Shown here: positions 51,254 through 59,971 of the stretch, piece after piece
Layout: every line of letters begins with the position of its first letter
Position numbering within the stretch: position 1 is the stretch's first letter
NCBI GenBank assembly: GCA_902793605.1
Contig: CADBEB010000001.1
Coordinates: 124,001 to 188,000 of the forward strand
Length of the DNA: 64,000 nt
Direction of reading: 5' to 3'
Origin: an uncultured Eubacteriales bacterium
GTDB taxonomy: Bacteria > Bacillota > Clostridia > Christensenellales > Aristaeellaceae
Notes under the pieces: model-generated
The model's input: only the letters and a program-made list of their open reading frames with translations
Databases searched by the model: none
Told to the model about the DNA's origin: nothing
Translations under genes and position numbers: made by a program

Positions 51254-52955
51254 GGCACTGATGCTGCGCAGGCGGATCGATCTGAAGAAGAAAGACCTGG
51301 CCGCGCTGCGGGAAAAGCTGGAAGGCTTCAAAACCCGCGAAACCGAGCTGGCGACGGCGATCGACGAAGTCGAGACCGAAGAACAGCGCACCGCGGTGGA
51401 AGAGGAAATCACCGCGTTCGAGAACGAGCGCAACGAAGCGCAGACCGGCGCGGATCAGCTGGAGCAGGAGATCTCCGACCTGGAGAACGAGCTGAGCCAG
51501 GAAGAGGCCGCGCAGGACACCACGCCTCCGGCAGACACCGGGGCGACCGGCGGCGAGACCGCCAACACCGGAGCGGAAAACCGCACGGAAGAAAACAGAG
51601 GAGGAGTGATTCCTATGATCCGGAGACTGAAGAATTTCACCCAGCAGGAGCGTGAGGCGTTCCTTGGCAACGAGCAGGTGCGGAGCTTCCTCGGCGAAGT
51701 CCGGACTGCCATTTCCGAGAAGCGGGCGATCACCGGCGTCGGCCTGACCATTCCTGAGGTCATGCTGGGCCTGGTACGCGAGGAAATCGCGGCGAACAGC
51801 AAGCTGCTCAAGTTCATCAACCTGCGTCCCGTGGGCGGCAAGGGCCGTCTGAACATCATGGGCAAGATCCCGGAGGCTGTGTGGACTGAAATGTGCGCCA
51901 ACCTCAACGAGCTGGATCTGGCCTTCAACCAGACCGAGGTGGACGGCTACAAGGTCGGCGCGTTCATCGCGATCTGCAACGCCACGCTGGAGGACAGCGA
52001 CCTGGCGCTGGCGCAGGAAATCGTGACCGCGATCGGTATCGCAATCGCGAAGGCCCTGGACAAGGCGATCCTGTACGGCACCGGCACCAAGATGCCGGTC
52101 GGCATTATCACCCGCCTGGCCTGCGAAAGCCAGCCTGCCTGGTGGGGCACCAACGATCCCGCCTTCGTGGATCTGCACACCAGCAACATCAAGAGCATCA
52201 ACAAGAGTGCCAGCACCGGCGCGGAGTTCTTTGCGGCCCTGATCGCCGAACTGGGCATCGCCAAGCCGGTGTATTCCGGAGACGGCCTGTTCTGGGTCAT
52301 GAACCGGAAAACCCACCTGGACATCATGGCGAAGGCGCTGGCCTTTGACGCCAACGGCGCCCTGGTGGCCAACACCCAGCTGATGCCGATCGTCGGCGGC
52401 GAGATCGTCGAGTTCGAGGACAACGACGTGATCGCTGATTACGAGATCGTCGGCGGCTTCGGCGGCAACTACCTGATGGCCGAGCGCGCGGGCGTGGAGT
52501 TCGCCTCCAGCACCGAGGTGCGGTTCCTGCAGGACCAGACCGTGTTCAAGGGCACGGGCCGGTATGACGGACGTCCGATCGAAGGCAAGGCCTTTGTGAT
52601 CGTGAACTACGCCAACAGCACGCCCACCAAGACCCGCAGCTTCGCGAAGGACTGGGCGAACGAGGAAATGAACGCCCTGGGCATCACCGCGAAGGCTTCC
52701 GCCTCCAACGTGGGCAAGACCGTGCTGACGGTTGCTGACACCCTGGCGGCAGAAAATCCTGAGCTGTACTACAAGGTCGGTAAAGTCAACTTCGAGGTCG
52801 GCGACGACCAGCCCGCCAGCGGCTTCACCAGCCTGACCAGCGGCACGACCGAGATCACCGCGGCTGCGGGCAAGATCATCACGGTCATCGAAGTGGACAG
52901 CGACGACAAGGTCGTGTCCGTGGGCTACGTGGCCAGCGTGCCGAAGGCTTCCTGA
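51246..52955 (+). CDS. major capsid protein (HK97 fold)
   Basis: 569 residues. N-terminal 120 residues are a coiled coil (KKKDLAALREKLEGFK) and a flexible acid linker, the cleavable delta domain; an internal GGVIPMIRRLKNF follows. The main domain holds typical NLRPVGGKGRLNIMGK and the A-domain pieces. The last about 85 residues after ALGITAKASAS form an extra beta-rich domain, likely a surface decoration. Host protease site unknown. Confidence 0.93.
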   Translation: MLKALMLRRRIDLKKKDLAALREKLEGFKTRETELATAIDEVETEEQRTAVEEEITAFENERNEAQTGADQLEQEISDLENELSQEEAAQDTTPPADTGATGGETANTGAENRTEENRGGVIPMIRRLKNFTQQEREAFLGNEQVRSFLGEVRTAISEKRAITGVGLTIPEVMLGLVREEIAANSKLLKFINLRPVGGKGRLNIMGKIPEAVWTEMCANLNELDLAFNQTEVDGYKVGAFIAICNATLEDSDLALAQEIVTAIGIAIAKALDKAILYGTGTKMPVGIITRLACESQPAWWGTNDPAFVDLHTSNIKSINKSASTGAEFFAALIAELGIAKPVYSGDGLFWVMNRKTHLDIMAKALAFDANGALVANTQLMPIVGGEIVEFEDNDVIADYEIVGGFGGNYLMAERAGVEFASSTEVRFLQDQTVFKGTGRYDGRPIEGKAFVIVNYANSTPTKTRSFAKDWANEEMNALGITAKASASNVGKTVLTVADTLAAENPELYYKVGKVNFEVGDDQPASGFTSLTSGTTEITAAAGKIITVIEVDSDDKVVSVGYVASVPKAS

Positions 52956-52986
52956 TAAGCGCGGCATAACGTGGAGGTGAGCGGAA

Positions 52987-53277
52987 ATGGCGGTGAACAC
53001 AGAGATCGCTCTGGGCCTGATCAAGAGCAGGCTGAACCGGATGGCGGCGGACACGTCGCTGGACGAGTATTTTCGGCGGCGGATTGACGCGGCCTGCGCG
53101 GAACTGGAGGGCACCGGCATTTCCCTCACCGACAGCGCGGATGATCTGATGCTGGTGGTGGACTACACGGTGTGGCAGTACCAGAACCGCGACAGCACCG
53201 GCGCTATGCCGGACTGGCTGCGGCTGCGGCGGCGGGAAAGGTGGCTGCGGGAACCACGGAAGGAGGACGACACATGA
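52987..53277 (+). CDS. head-tail connector (gp6-like)
   Basis: 96 residues, four helices: LGLIKSRLNRM, DEYFRRRIDAACAELE, DLMLVVDYTVWQYQNRD. This pattern and the place after the capsid gene mark the gp6/gp15-type adaptor. Confidence 0.8.
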   Translation: MAVNTEIALGLIKSRLNRMAADTSLDEYFRRRIDAACAELEGTGISLTDSADDLMLVVDYTVWQYQNRDSTGAMPDWLRLRRRERWLREPRKEDDT

Positions 53278-53693
53278 TCCTCGACCGCGGAGTGTGCCGG
53301 ATCTACCACAAGACCAGCACGACGCCGAAAGGCGGGAAACCGACCGCGACAGTGGCGGTTATCCATGAGAGTTATTACGGGGAGCTGTCTTTCGAGACAG
53401 CTCCTTTCCGTCCCACGGAAAAGCGCGAGGACACCAGGACGGCGGCACGGGTGCGGATCCTGCAGAACAGGGACATCCGGAACGACGACGTGGCGGAGCT
53501 GATCCCGTTTGACGGCACGAAGGTGAAACCGGCGTATTACCGGATCACCCGCGCCTTTCACGGGAACGACGAAGACAGCGGCGAACCGGTGAGCGACCTG
53601 ACACTGGAGATCACGGAAAAGCCGAACATCCAGAAGGCACCGGCGCCCACACCGACACCGACACCGGAGGTGAGCGGGAATGACGGCCAGTGA
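53274..53693 (+). CDS. head-closure/head-tail joining protein
   Basis: 139 residues from ATG 53274 with AAGGAGG ahead. Beta-rich start (GVCRIYHKTSTTPKGGK), followed by GELSFETAPFRPTEKREDT. The proline/threonine tail APTPTPTPEV is disordered. Typical location and size of the HK97 gp7/SPP1 gp16 class. Confidence 0.7.
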   Translation: MILDRGVCRIYHKTSTTPKGGKPTATVAVIHESYYGELSFETAPFRPTEKREDTRTAARVRILQNRDIRNDDVAELIPFDGTKVKPAYYRITRAFHGNDEDSGEPVSDLTLEITEKPNIQKAPAPTPTPTPEVSGNDGQ

Positions 53694-53994
53694 AATCAAA
53701 AAGCTGCTGACGGACGTGGATCCGGACGCGCAGCGGTATGAGCACGACGGCGCCGGAACCGCGGACGCCTACACGGTATGGCGGGAACTGCGGCCTGTGG
53801 GCCTGTACGGCGACGGACAGGAGGAAGGCTCGATCCGGTTCCAGGTGGACAGGTTCACGAAGGAAGAGGACGAGCAGATGGCCGCACTGATCCGGGCGGC
53901 GCTGGAGGGACAGGACGACATCGCGGTGGAGTATCTGGTGGACTATGAGGACACAGGATATATCCACCACATTTTTGTCTGCGAGGGTGTGTGA
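53680..53994 (+). CDS. tail-terminator-like protein
   Basis: 104 residues, small alpha/beta: ASEIKKLLTDVDPDAQRYEHDG, then strands VGLYGD and SIRFQVDRFTKEED. Position before the gp10-like gene suggests a tail-terminator, not proven. Confidence 0.55.
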   Translation: MTASEIKKLLTDVDPDAQRYEHDGAGTADAYTVWRELRPVGLYGDGQEEGSIRFQVDRFTKEEDEQMAALIRAALEGQDDIAVEYLVDYEDTGYIHHIFVCEGV

Positions 53995-53997
53995 CAG

Positions 53998-54414
53998 ATG
54001 GCGCGGATGACGTTCTCCGGAACGGAGGAGATGATGGACGCGCTGTTCGCGGAAAGCGAAAAGCTGGAGCGGAAAGCGACGGAAATGCTGGGCGCAGCCG
54101 GCGAACTGGCTGTGAAAGCCTGGCAGACGGCGATCTCCGAGGCGGGGCACGCTCCACCCGGAAAGAGCAGGCGGGCCACGGGCGATCTGATGAAGAGCAT
54201 CCGGGCCAGCGCGGTGAAGAAGAAGGGCGAAGCGTATGTCAGCAGCATCTATCCGCACGGGCGAGACCGGAAAAAGCAGAGCATGGCGGACATCGCCTTT
54301 TCTCTGCATTACGGGACGAGCCACATCACCGGGGATCACTTCGTGGACAGGGCAGAGGAACTGATTGAAGAGACGGTCTGGGACACGATGCAGGCCGTCT
54401 GGGACAAAGACTGA
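53998..54414 (+). CDS. HK97 gp10-like tail completion protein
   Basis: 138 residues. Helical start (TEEMMDALFAESEKLERK), HAPPGKSRRATGDLMKSI loop of the gp10 family, then AFSLHYGTSHITGDHFVDRAEE. It joins head and tail. Confidence 0.8.
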   Translation: MARMTFSGTEEMMDALFAESEKLERKATEMLGAAGELAVKAWQTAISEAGHAPPGKSRRATGDLMKSIRASAVKKKGEAYVSSIYPHGRDRKKQSMADIAFSLHYGTSHITGDHFVDRAEELIEETVWDTMQAVWDKD

Positions 54415-54430
54415 CGAGGAGGGAAACGAC

Positions 54431-54985
54431 ATGGCTGAGATCGGCATGCAGTACCCGGTATGGGCTGAAATGGCGACCGAAAGCACCTACAGCACCGGTA
54501 TGGTGATGGGGAAAGCGGTTTCTGCCAATCTCAACTGGCAGAAGGAGGACAACGAGCTGTACGGCGATGACGCGGTCGCGGAAACCGACCAGAGCATCAC
54601 CGGCTACACGCTGGACCTGAGCACGACCTATCTGGAGGAAGGCGTGGAGAGCGCGATCCTCGGACTGAGCGTGGACAACAGCGGCGAGTTTACCATTACG
54701 GACGACGATCCGCCTTACGGCGGATGCGGCTACATCCGCGTTCTGAAAAGGAACGGCACCCGGATGTATAAGGGCGTATGGTATCCGAAGCTGCAGTTCA
54801 GCCACCCGAACGAGACCAGCAACACAAAGCAGAAGAGCATCAACTGGGGCACACCCACGCTGAGCGGCAAGGGCCTGGCGGCTTACGACGGTGAGACCGG
54901 CAAGGCAAAGTTCCGCCAGCAGAAGGTGTTCACCACGCTGAGCGCCGCGAAGACCTGGCTCAACGGCAAGGCAAATATCTCCTGA
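54431..54985 (+). CDS. major tail protein
   Basis: 184 residues from ATG 54431, behind GAGGAGGG. Beta-rich: GMQYPVWAEMATESTYSTGMVMG, then VAETDQSITGYTLDLSTTY, typical of the phi13/SPP1 major tail fold. Good codon bias and a strong terminator just behind it, as expected for an abundant virion protein. Confidence 0.85.
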   Translation: MAEIGMQYPVWAEMATESTYSTGMVMGKAVSANLNWQKEDNELYGDDAVAETDQSITGYTLDLSTTYLEEGVESAILGLSVDNSGEFTITDDDPPYGGCGYIRVLKRNGTRMYKGVWYPKLQFSHPNETSNTKQKSINWGTPTLSGKGLAAYDGETGKAKFRQQKVFTTLSAAKTWLNGKANIS

Positions 54986-54992
54986 CGAGGAC

Positions 54993-55032
54993 ACCCGGCC
55001 CGCAGCCGGCGCAGGCCGCGGGCCGGGTATTT
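54993..55032 (+). terminator. terminator after the major tail gene
   Basis: ACCCGGCCCGC pairs with GCGGGCCGGGT (11 bp) and is followed by ATTTTG. It would reduce transcription of the tail-tip genes relative to the major tail protein. Confidence 0.75.
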
Positions 55033-55063
55033 TGCCCACAGGGCAGAAAGGAAAGAAAGACCA

Positions 55064-56050
55064 ATGGCATTACTGGACATTATTATCACGCATTACAACG
55101 AACCGTGGAGCGACGGCAAAAAGCTGTTCGACATGCTGAAAATGCAGCGGGGCGTGAACTGGAACGATGTGCGGGTGATCCTGGTGCAGGACGGGGACGA
55201 CGATCAGCTGGACCTGGAGCGGATCATGCGCGTATATCCGTTTGTGAAAACGGTGCTGCACCTGATCCACGGCGGCGTGAGCGCGGCCCGGAACAACGGG
55301 CTGGAGGTCGCGGACGCGGACTGGGTCATGTTCTGCGACTATGACGACACGTTTTACACGGTGGACAGCCTGTACCGGATCCTGGAGAGCATCCGGGAAG
55401 CCGGAGACCGGGCGGACCTGCTCTGGAGCGACATCTGGATCGAGATGGTGACACCGGAGGGGAAATGGATCAAGCGGAAAAAGGAATGGAACACGGTATT
55501 CATCCACGGCAAGGTGTACCGGAGGCAGTTCCTGATGGATCACGACATCCGGTACGACACAGAACTGTGCTACAGCGAGGACGCGATGTTCAACGCCCTG
55601 GTGGCGATGGAAACCACGGTGAATCGCGTGGCGAAGATGCCGGAGATCGTGTATATGTGGTGTTTCCGGAGAGGGAGCGCCAGCAATTACAAGGGCGGCG
55701 ACGCGAAACGGAACCTGAGCCTGTACCGGAAACGGGTGAAGCTGAGCGAAGCGTATGAGGAACGGGGGCGGACGTATGACGCGAAATGCGCGGCCATGCG
55801 GACGCTACTGGATTATTACTGGGAGCTGAACGGCCAGGACGAGTGCGCGGGGCACACGAAGGAAGAGTGGGTGCAGCTGCTGCAGAAGGAAGTGATCCGG
55901 AGATGGCCGGGCGCGGTGATGGACATCAGCGCGGCTGACCGGGCGGAACTGTACCGGGTGACGAAGGAAGAGGCCGAAGCGAAAAAACTGGTGAGGGAGA
56001 AAATGCCAGGCGTCGAAGAATGGCTCGCGACCATCGGCGCCATTGTTTAA
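55064..56050 (+). CDS. family 2 glycosyltransferase (moron in tail module)
   Basis: 328 residues, GT-A fold. LDIIITHYNEPW start, VQDGDDDQ, GGVSAARNNGLEVADADWVMFCDYDDTF with the DXD-like DYDD, and SEDAMFNALV. It lies between the major tail gene and the tail chaperones, not a normal place for an enzyme. A role in glycosylating the tail or capsid, or in surface change of the host, is inferred. No membrane segment. Confidence 0.88.
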   Translation: MALLDIIITHYNEPWSDGKKLFDMLKMQRGVNWNDVRVILVQDGDDDQLDLERIMRVYPFVKTVLHLIHGGVSAARNNGLEVADADWVMFCDYDDTFYTVDSLYRILESIREAGDRADLLWSDIWIEMVTPEGKWIKRKKEWNTVFIHGKVYRRQFLMDHDIRYDTELCYSEDAMFNALVAMETTVNRVAKMPEIVYMWCFRRGSASNYKGGDAKRNLSLYRKRVKLSEAYEERGRTYDAKCAAMRTLLDYYWELNGQDECAGHTKEEWVQLLQKEVIRRWPGAVMDISAADRAELYRVTKEEAEAKKLVREKMPGVEEWLATIGAIV

Positions 56051-56068
56051 TAAACGGAGGAAAGAAAG

Positions 56069-56473
56069 ATGGTTCAAGAAATCGTAACAAAAAACGCGAA
56101 AGGCCGGGACGAGGTGATCGGTCGGAAGATCTTCATCAATGGGAAAGAAGTGAAGATGAAATTCACGATGCCGATCTGGTACCGGATGGAGGACGAGATC
56201 TGTCTGTTGGACGACCTGTACACGATGATGCACAGCAAGGGCCGGTTCAAGAAGGACAAGATCCCGGCACTGGCCGCGATGATGACCGGGGACGAGATCA
56301 CGGCGGACGAGATCCTGGCCGAGGACGATCCGGCAACCATGCGGGCGCTGCTGGATGAGATCCAGGCAGTGATCGCCAAGGCCATGACGATGAAGGAACG
56401 GAAATACGATGACGACAGCGTCCATGACGAGGTGCTGGAGGAAATCGAAAAAAAAGGAACAAAGGCAGACTGA
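56069..56473 (+). CDS. tail assembly chaperone (gpG-like)
   Basis: 134 residues from ATG 56069 behind GGAGGAAAGAAAG. The domain runs MKFTMPIWYRMEDEICLLDDLYTMM through the acid helical end. The reading frame ends just after an A-run with a -1 slippery site, so a minority product continues into the second frame, as in phage lambda G/GT. Confidence 0.8.
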   Translation: MVQEIVTKNAKGRDEVIGRKIFINGKEVKMKFTMPIWYRMEDEICLLDDLYTMMHSKGRFKKDKIPALAAMMTGDEITADEILAEDDPATMRALLDEIQAVIAKAMTMKERKYDDDSVHDEVLEEIEKKGTKAD

Positions 56474-56706
56474 CGCCTCGCACGGTCACTGCCTGGGGAC
56501 TGATCGCCGGGGTCACGTTCACGGAACAGCGTGAACTGACGCCCGGTTTTCTGTGCGACCTGTTTGTGCTGCGGCGCGGGTATGACGACGAGCAGCACGG
56601 GATTATCCGGGAAACGGATGATCATGACATCAGCGAAGAGGACGAGGCGCTGTTCGATCATTACGACGAGATCGCGGCAGCGGAAAAAGAAGGGGGCTGG
56701 GGCTAA
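56449..56706 (+). CDS. -1 frameshift extension of the tail chaperone (gpT-like)
   Basis: Slippery heptamer A-AAA-AAA at 56449-56455. In the -1 frame the sequence stays open from 56455 to TAA at 56704-56706, with a clear protein pattern (GLIAGVTFTEQRELTPGFLCDLFVLRRG and DDHDISEEDEALFDHYDE). There is no start codon with a ribosome site of its own. It joins the chaperone as a fusion product. Confidence 0.8.
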   Translation, partial: KKRNKGRLTPRTVTAWGLIAGVTFTEQRELTPGFLCDLFVLRRGYDDEQHGIIRETDDHDISEEDEALFDHYDEIAAAEKEGGWG

Positions 56707-59120
56707 TGCCGAAGGAGATCAAAACGACGATCGCGGTGGACGGCGAGGCCGCGTTTAAGCGGGCGATCAACGAGGCAAATACCAGTCTGAAGAACATGGG
56801 CACCCAGCTGACGCTGGCCCAGGCTCAGTTCAAAAAAGACGGCGACGCGATGAAGCTGATGGAAACCCGGAGCAAGGCGCTCAAGGGCGAGATTGACCAG
56901 CAGGAGAACATCGTGAAGGCGCTGGAAAAGGCCGTGGAGGACAGCAGCAAGGCCTACGGCGAGAACAGCGAAAAGACCGAGAAATGGCAGGCGGAGCTGA
57001 ACCGGGCGAAGGCGAAGCTGGTGAACCTGCAGAACGAACTGACGCTGAATGAGCAGGGCCTTGACCGGAACGGAAAGGCCTTTGACGATTCCAGCCAGAA
57101 GGCCGCGGACTACCAGGCCACACTGCAGACGATCGGAAAGAACGTGAGTTTCCAGACCGTGACCGAGGGGATCAAGGGGATCACCGGCACGATCGAAGGC
57201 GCGATCAAGAAGGTGTTCAACTTCGCCAAGGCGATCCGGGAGGCCTTCGCGGACGCGGGCGAATGGGCTGACACCCTGCTGACCGACGCGACGAAATACG
57301 GCATGGACGTGGAAACCCTCCAGCGGTGGCAGAACGCCGCGGATCTGATCGACACGCCGGTGGAAACGATCATCAATGCCCGCGACAAGATGTCCAAGAA
57401 GATGAAAAGCGGCTGGAAAGACGGCGAGCTGGACATGTGGCAGGTGCTGGGCGTGGATCTGCGGGACGCGGAGACCGGCAAGCTGCGCGACAAGATGGAC
57501 GTCATGTGGGAACTGGGCGAAACACTGCTGCACATTTCCGAAATGCAGGAGCGCGGGTCGACGAACATGGACGCCGAGGCCCTGTCGATGGAAGTGTTCG
57601 GCAAGAGCTGGCGCGATCTGTTGCCGCTGTTCAAGGCAGGCCGGGCGGAATGGGAAAAGACGGTCGCGGAGCAGGACGTGGTGAGCGAGCAGCGGGTGAA
57701 GGCCCTGGGCGAACTGGACGACGCGAACCAGGCGCTGGAAAACAGCTGGGATGTGACAAAGTACAGTTTCCTGGCGGAGCTGGCACCGACTGTCACGGAA
57801 GTGACGAACGCGGTCACGGAGATGCTGAAGGCCTTCAACGAATGGATGGACACAGACGAGGGCAAGCAGGCGATGCAGGACCTGAGCGGCGCGATCCAGG
57901 AACTGTTCAGCGGCCTGACAGACATCAAGTTCAGCGACGTGATCAACACGGTCAAGGACGCGATCAACAGCATCAAGGACGTGCTTGTCTGGCTGAGCGA
58001 GAAGAAAGAAACCATATATGACACGCTGAAATACATCGCTGCCGGATTCGGTCTGCTGAAGGTATCGGAAACGGTGCTGAGATTCCTGCAGCTGAAAAAC
58101 GGGCTGAACGGCCTGGGCCTGGGCGGCGGCAATAACAACAACACGACCGGCACCGGCACACCGACAACCGGCACCGATACGACGATCGGAACCGGCGCGG
58201 CAGGCGGCGGTGCGGCGGTGGCACTGAGCAACCTGGTGACAGGCGCAGCGGCGAAAGCCGGCGCGTTCCTCACGGCGAACGGCGGCGTGCTGGGTGCGGC
58301 GGGCGACATGTTCATGAACCAGACGAACGCGGGCCGCGCACTGCGGGATGGCACGGACGTGATCGAGGGCATTTCGCAGGATCTGACCGAAAAGGGCGAG
58401 GAGATCAAACACAACGCGGAAACGTTCAGCGACGACTGGAACGACGTGTGGGAAAATAATCCGGTAATCAACTGGTTCCGGAACCTGGGCAAGACGAATA
58501 AAGAAGCGAACGACTGGGTGCTGGGCGACGACGTGACCGCGGAAGAGGCGATGGCCTTCGTGCAGAACGGCGGAAAGATGCCAGCCAATCCGACCGACCT
58601 GGGGCCTGCGGTTCCGGAGGTCGAGGAAAACATCGACCTGGACGAGGTGTTCTCGCCGGAGCAGATCGCAGAAGCAATACAGGACTGGTGGGACGCGCGG
58701 CGCAACGCTGAAACCGGTGTGGACACCTGGGAAGAAGAGGACAAGGCGTACCGGTGGATGGAGGAAGTGCTGGGCGACAGCTTCGGCGCTTTCTGGGACA
58801 CGTTTGTGGAAAAGACGGAAGGTCTGGACACCAGCGGGATGGAGGACATCCCGGCAGACTGGTACACGAACCTGAGCACGGATCTGACCGACGCGGTGGC
58901 GCAGATGAAGGTGAACACCGAAGCGTCGAAGACGGCCAGCGAGAAGATCGCCAGCGCGGACTTCAAGAAGTTCAATGGGCTGCCGGCTGACCTTCAGCGG
59001 GCCGCGCAGGCCGGTACGGCGGCAGGCGTGAGCGGGATCAAGGTATACATGGACGGAGCCACGGTCGGACGGCTGGTGGCGCCTTACGTGAGCGCGATCA
59101 TCGCGAATGCTGCCATGTAA
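56706..59120 (+). CDS. tape measure protein
   Basis: 804 residues. Coiled coils over the first 150 residues (QLTLAQAQFKKDG, ENIVKALEKAVEDS), typical IKKVFNFAKAIREAFADAGEWADTLL, then a hydrophobic/GT-rich linker with NNNNTTGTGTPTTGT. It sets tail length and may enter the host with DNA. ATG overlaps the chaperone stop (TAATG). Confidence 0.92.
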   Translation: MPKEIKTTIAVDGEAAFKRAINEANTSLKNMGTQLTLAQAQFKKDGDAMKLMETRSKALKGEIDQQENIVKALEKAVEDSSKAYGENSEKTEKWQAELNRAKAKLVNLQNELTLNEQGLDRNGKAFDDSSQKAADYQATLQTIGKNVSFQTVTEGIKGITGTIEGAIKKVFNFAKAIREAFADAGEWADTLLTDATKYGMDVETLQRWQNAADLIDTPVETIINARDKMSKKMKSGWKDGELDMWQVLGVDLRDAETGKLRDKMDVMWELGETLLHISEMQERGSTNMDAEALSMEVFGKSWRDLLPLFKAGRAEWEKTVAEQDVVSEQRVKALGELDDANQALENSWDVTKYSFLAELAPTVTEVTNAVTEMLKAFNEWMDTDEGKQAMQDLSGAIQELFSGLTDIKFSDVINTVKDAINSIKDVLVWLSEKKETIYDTLKYIAAGFGLLKVSETVLRFLQLKNGLNGLGLGGGNNNNTTGTGTPTTGTDTTIGTGAAGGGAAVALSNLVTGAAAKAGAFLTANGGVLGAAGDMFMNQTNAGRALRDGTDVIEGISQDLTEKGEEIKHNAETFSDDWNDVWENNPVINWFRNLGKTNKEANDWVLGDDVTAEEAMAFVQNGGKMPANPTDLGPAVPEVEENIDLDEVFSPEQIAEAIQDWWDARRNAETGVDTWEEEDKAYRWMEEVLGDSFGAFWDTFVEKTEGLDTSGMEDIPADWYTNLSTDLTDAVAQMKVNTEASKTASEKIASADFKKFNGLPADLQRAAQAGTAAGVSGIKVYMDGATVGRLVAPYVSAIIANAAM

Positions 59121-59121
59121 A

Positions 59122-59140
59122 AATTGCAACTGTTGCAAAT
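59122..59140. promoter_or_regulatory. palindrome ATTGCAAC-T-GTTGCAAAT, copy 2
   Basis: TTGCAACTGTTGCAA, an inverted repeat matching the 45197 copy, located between tape measure and distal tail genes and just upstream of the ribosome site. Copy 1 has A at the centre. Confidence 0.65.
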
Positions 59141-59158
59141 TTGAGAGGTGATGGATCA

Positions 59159-59971
59159 ATGCAGCTGAAGCACAGGGTGGCGCTGGACGACGTGCAGCTG
59201 GACAGCGTGGACGACCGGATCATGATCTCGAAGATTGAGACGGGAGACGGAAAAGAGAACATCCAGCTGGCGAGCCTGTGGGGCGAAGTCGCCGGAAGCC
59301 GGGTGACAAGCATGCACCGGGACAGCCTCGACATCACCGTGAAGTTCCGGATCCGGCTGAAAAAGCGGGACATGAAGGAACGGGAGGAAGTTATCGAAAA
59401 GGTGAACGCGTGGGCGTTTGCAGGGGGATGGCTTACAACAAACTACAAGACGAACAGGCGGATCCGGGTATTCCGGGCGCAGGCGGCGACAGCCGGCGAT
59501 CCCTGGGAATGGACGAAGGAATACGCGGTGGTGTTCCGGGCCTGCGGCGTTCCGTACTGGCAGGAAGAAGAACCGAACAGCGTGCAGAAACTGAACGTGA
59601 GCAGCGCGAGCCTGGTGATGGGCGTGAACGGAAGCGAAAAGACGGTGTTGGAAGCGGATTTCAAGAACACCAGCGGCAACACCTGCAACACGTTTATGAT
59701 TGGCGTGGCCAACACGAACATAAGCATGAGCTTTTCCAGTCTGGGCCTGGCGAACGGCGAAACGCTGGTGATCGACCATGACGACAACGGGAAACGGTGC
59801 AACCTGCGGCTGCGGATCCGCAGCACGGGCGGCAGTTACCGGAGTGTGATGAACAAGCGCACCGCCCTGAGCAGCGACGATCTGACGATTTCGCCCGGCA
59901 CAAGGACCGTGTCGTTCGCGGCACAGACGACCGGGCAGATTACGGTGCGGTGCCGCGGGAGGTTTGCCTGA
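59159..59971 (+). CDS. distal tail protein (Dit-like)
   Basis: 270 residues from ATG 59159, GAGAGGTG ahead. N-terminal about 130 residues resemble the Dit hub domain (KIETGDGKENIQLASLWGEVAGSRVTSMHRDSLD, AWAFAGGWLTTNYKTNRR); the second half is beta-rich. It forms the tail-tip hub below the tape measure. Overlaps the next gene in TGATG. Confidence 0.75.
   Translation: MQLKHRVALDDVQLDSVDDRIMISKIETGDGKENIQLASLWGEVAGSRVTSMHRDSLDITVKFRIRLKKRDMKEREEVIEKVNAWAFAGGWLTTNYKTNRRIRVFRAQAATAGDPWEWTKEYAVVFRACGVPYWQEEEPNSVQKLNVSSASLVMGVNGSEKTVLEADFKNTSGNTCNTFMIGVANTNISMSFSSLGLANGETLVIDHDDNGKRCNLRLRIRSTGGSYRSVMNKRTALSSDDLTISPGTRTVSFAAQTTGQITVRCRGRFA

Noticed and set aside
56703..59159. 818-codon minus-strand open frame opposite the tape measure gene
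   Set aside because: High GC content leaves few stop codons; the product is His/Leu/Arg-rich with no known pattern, while the plus frame has coiled coils and correct context.
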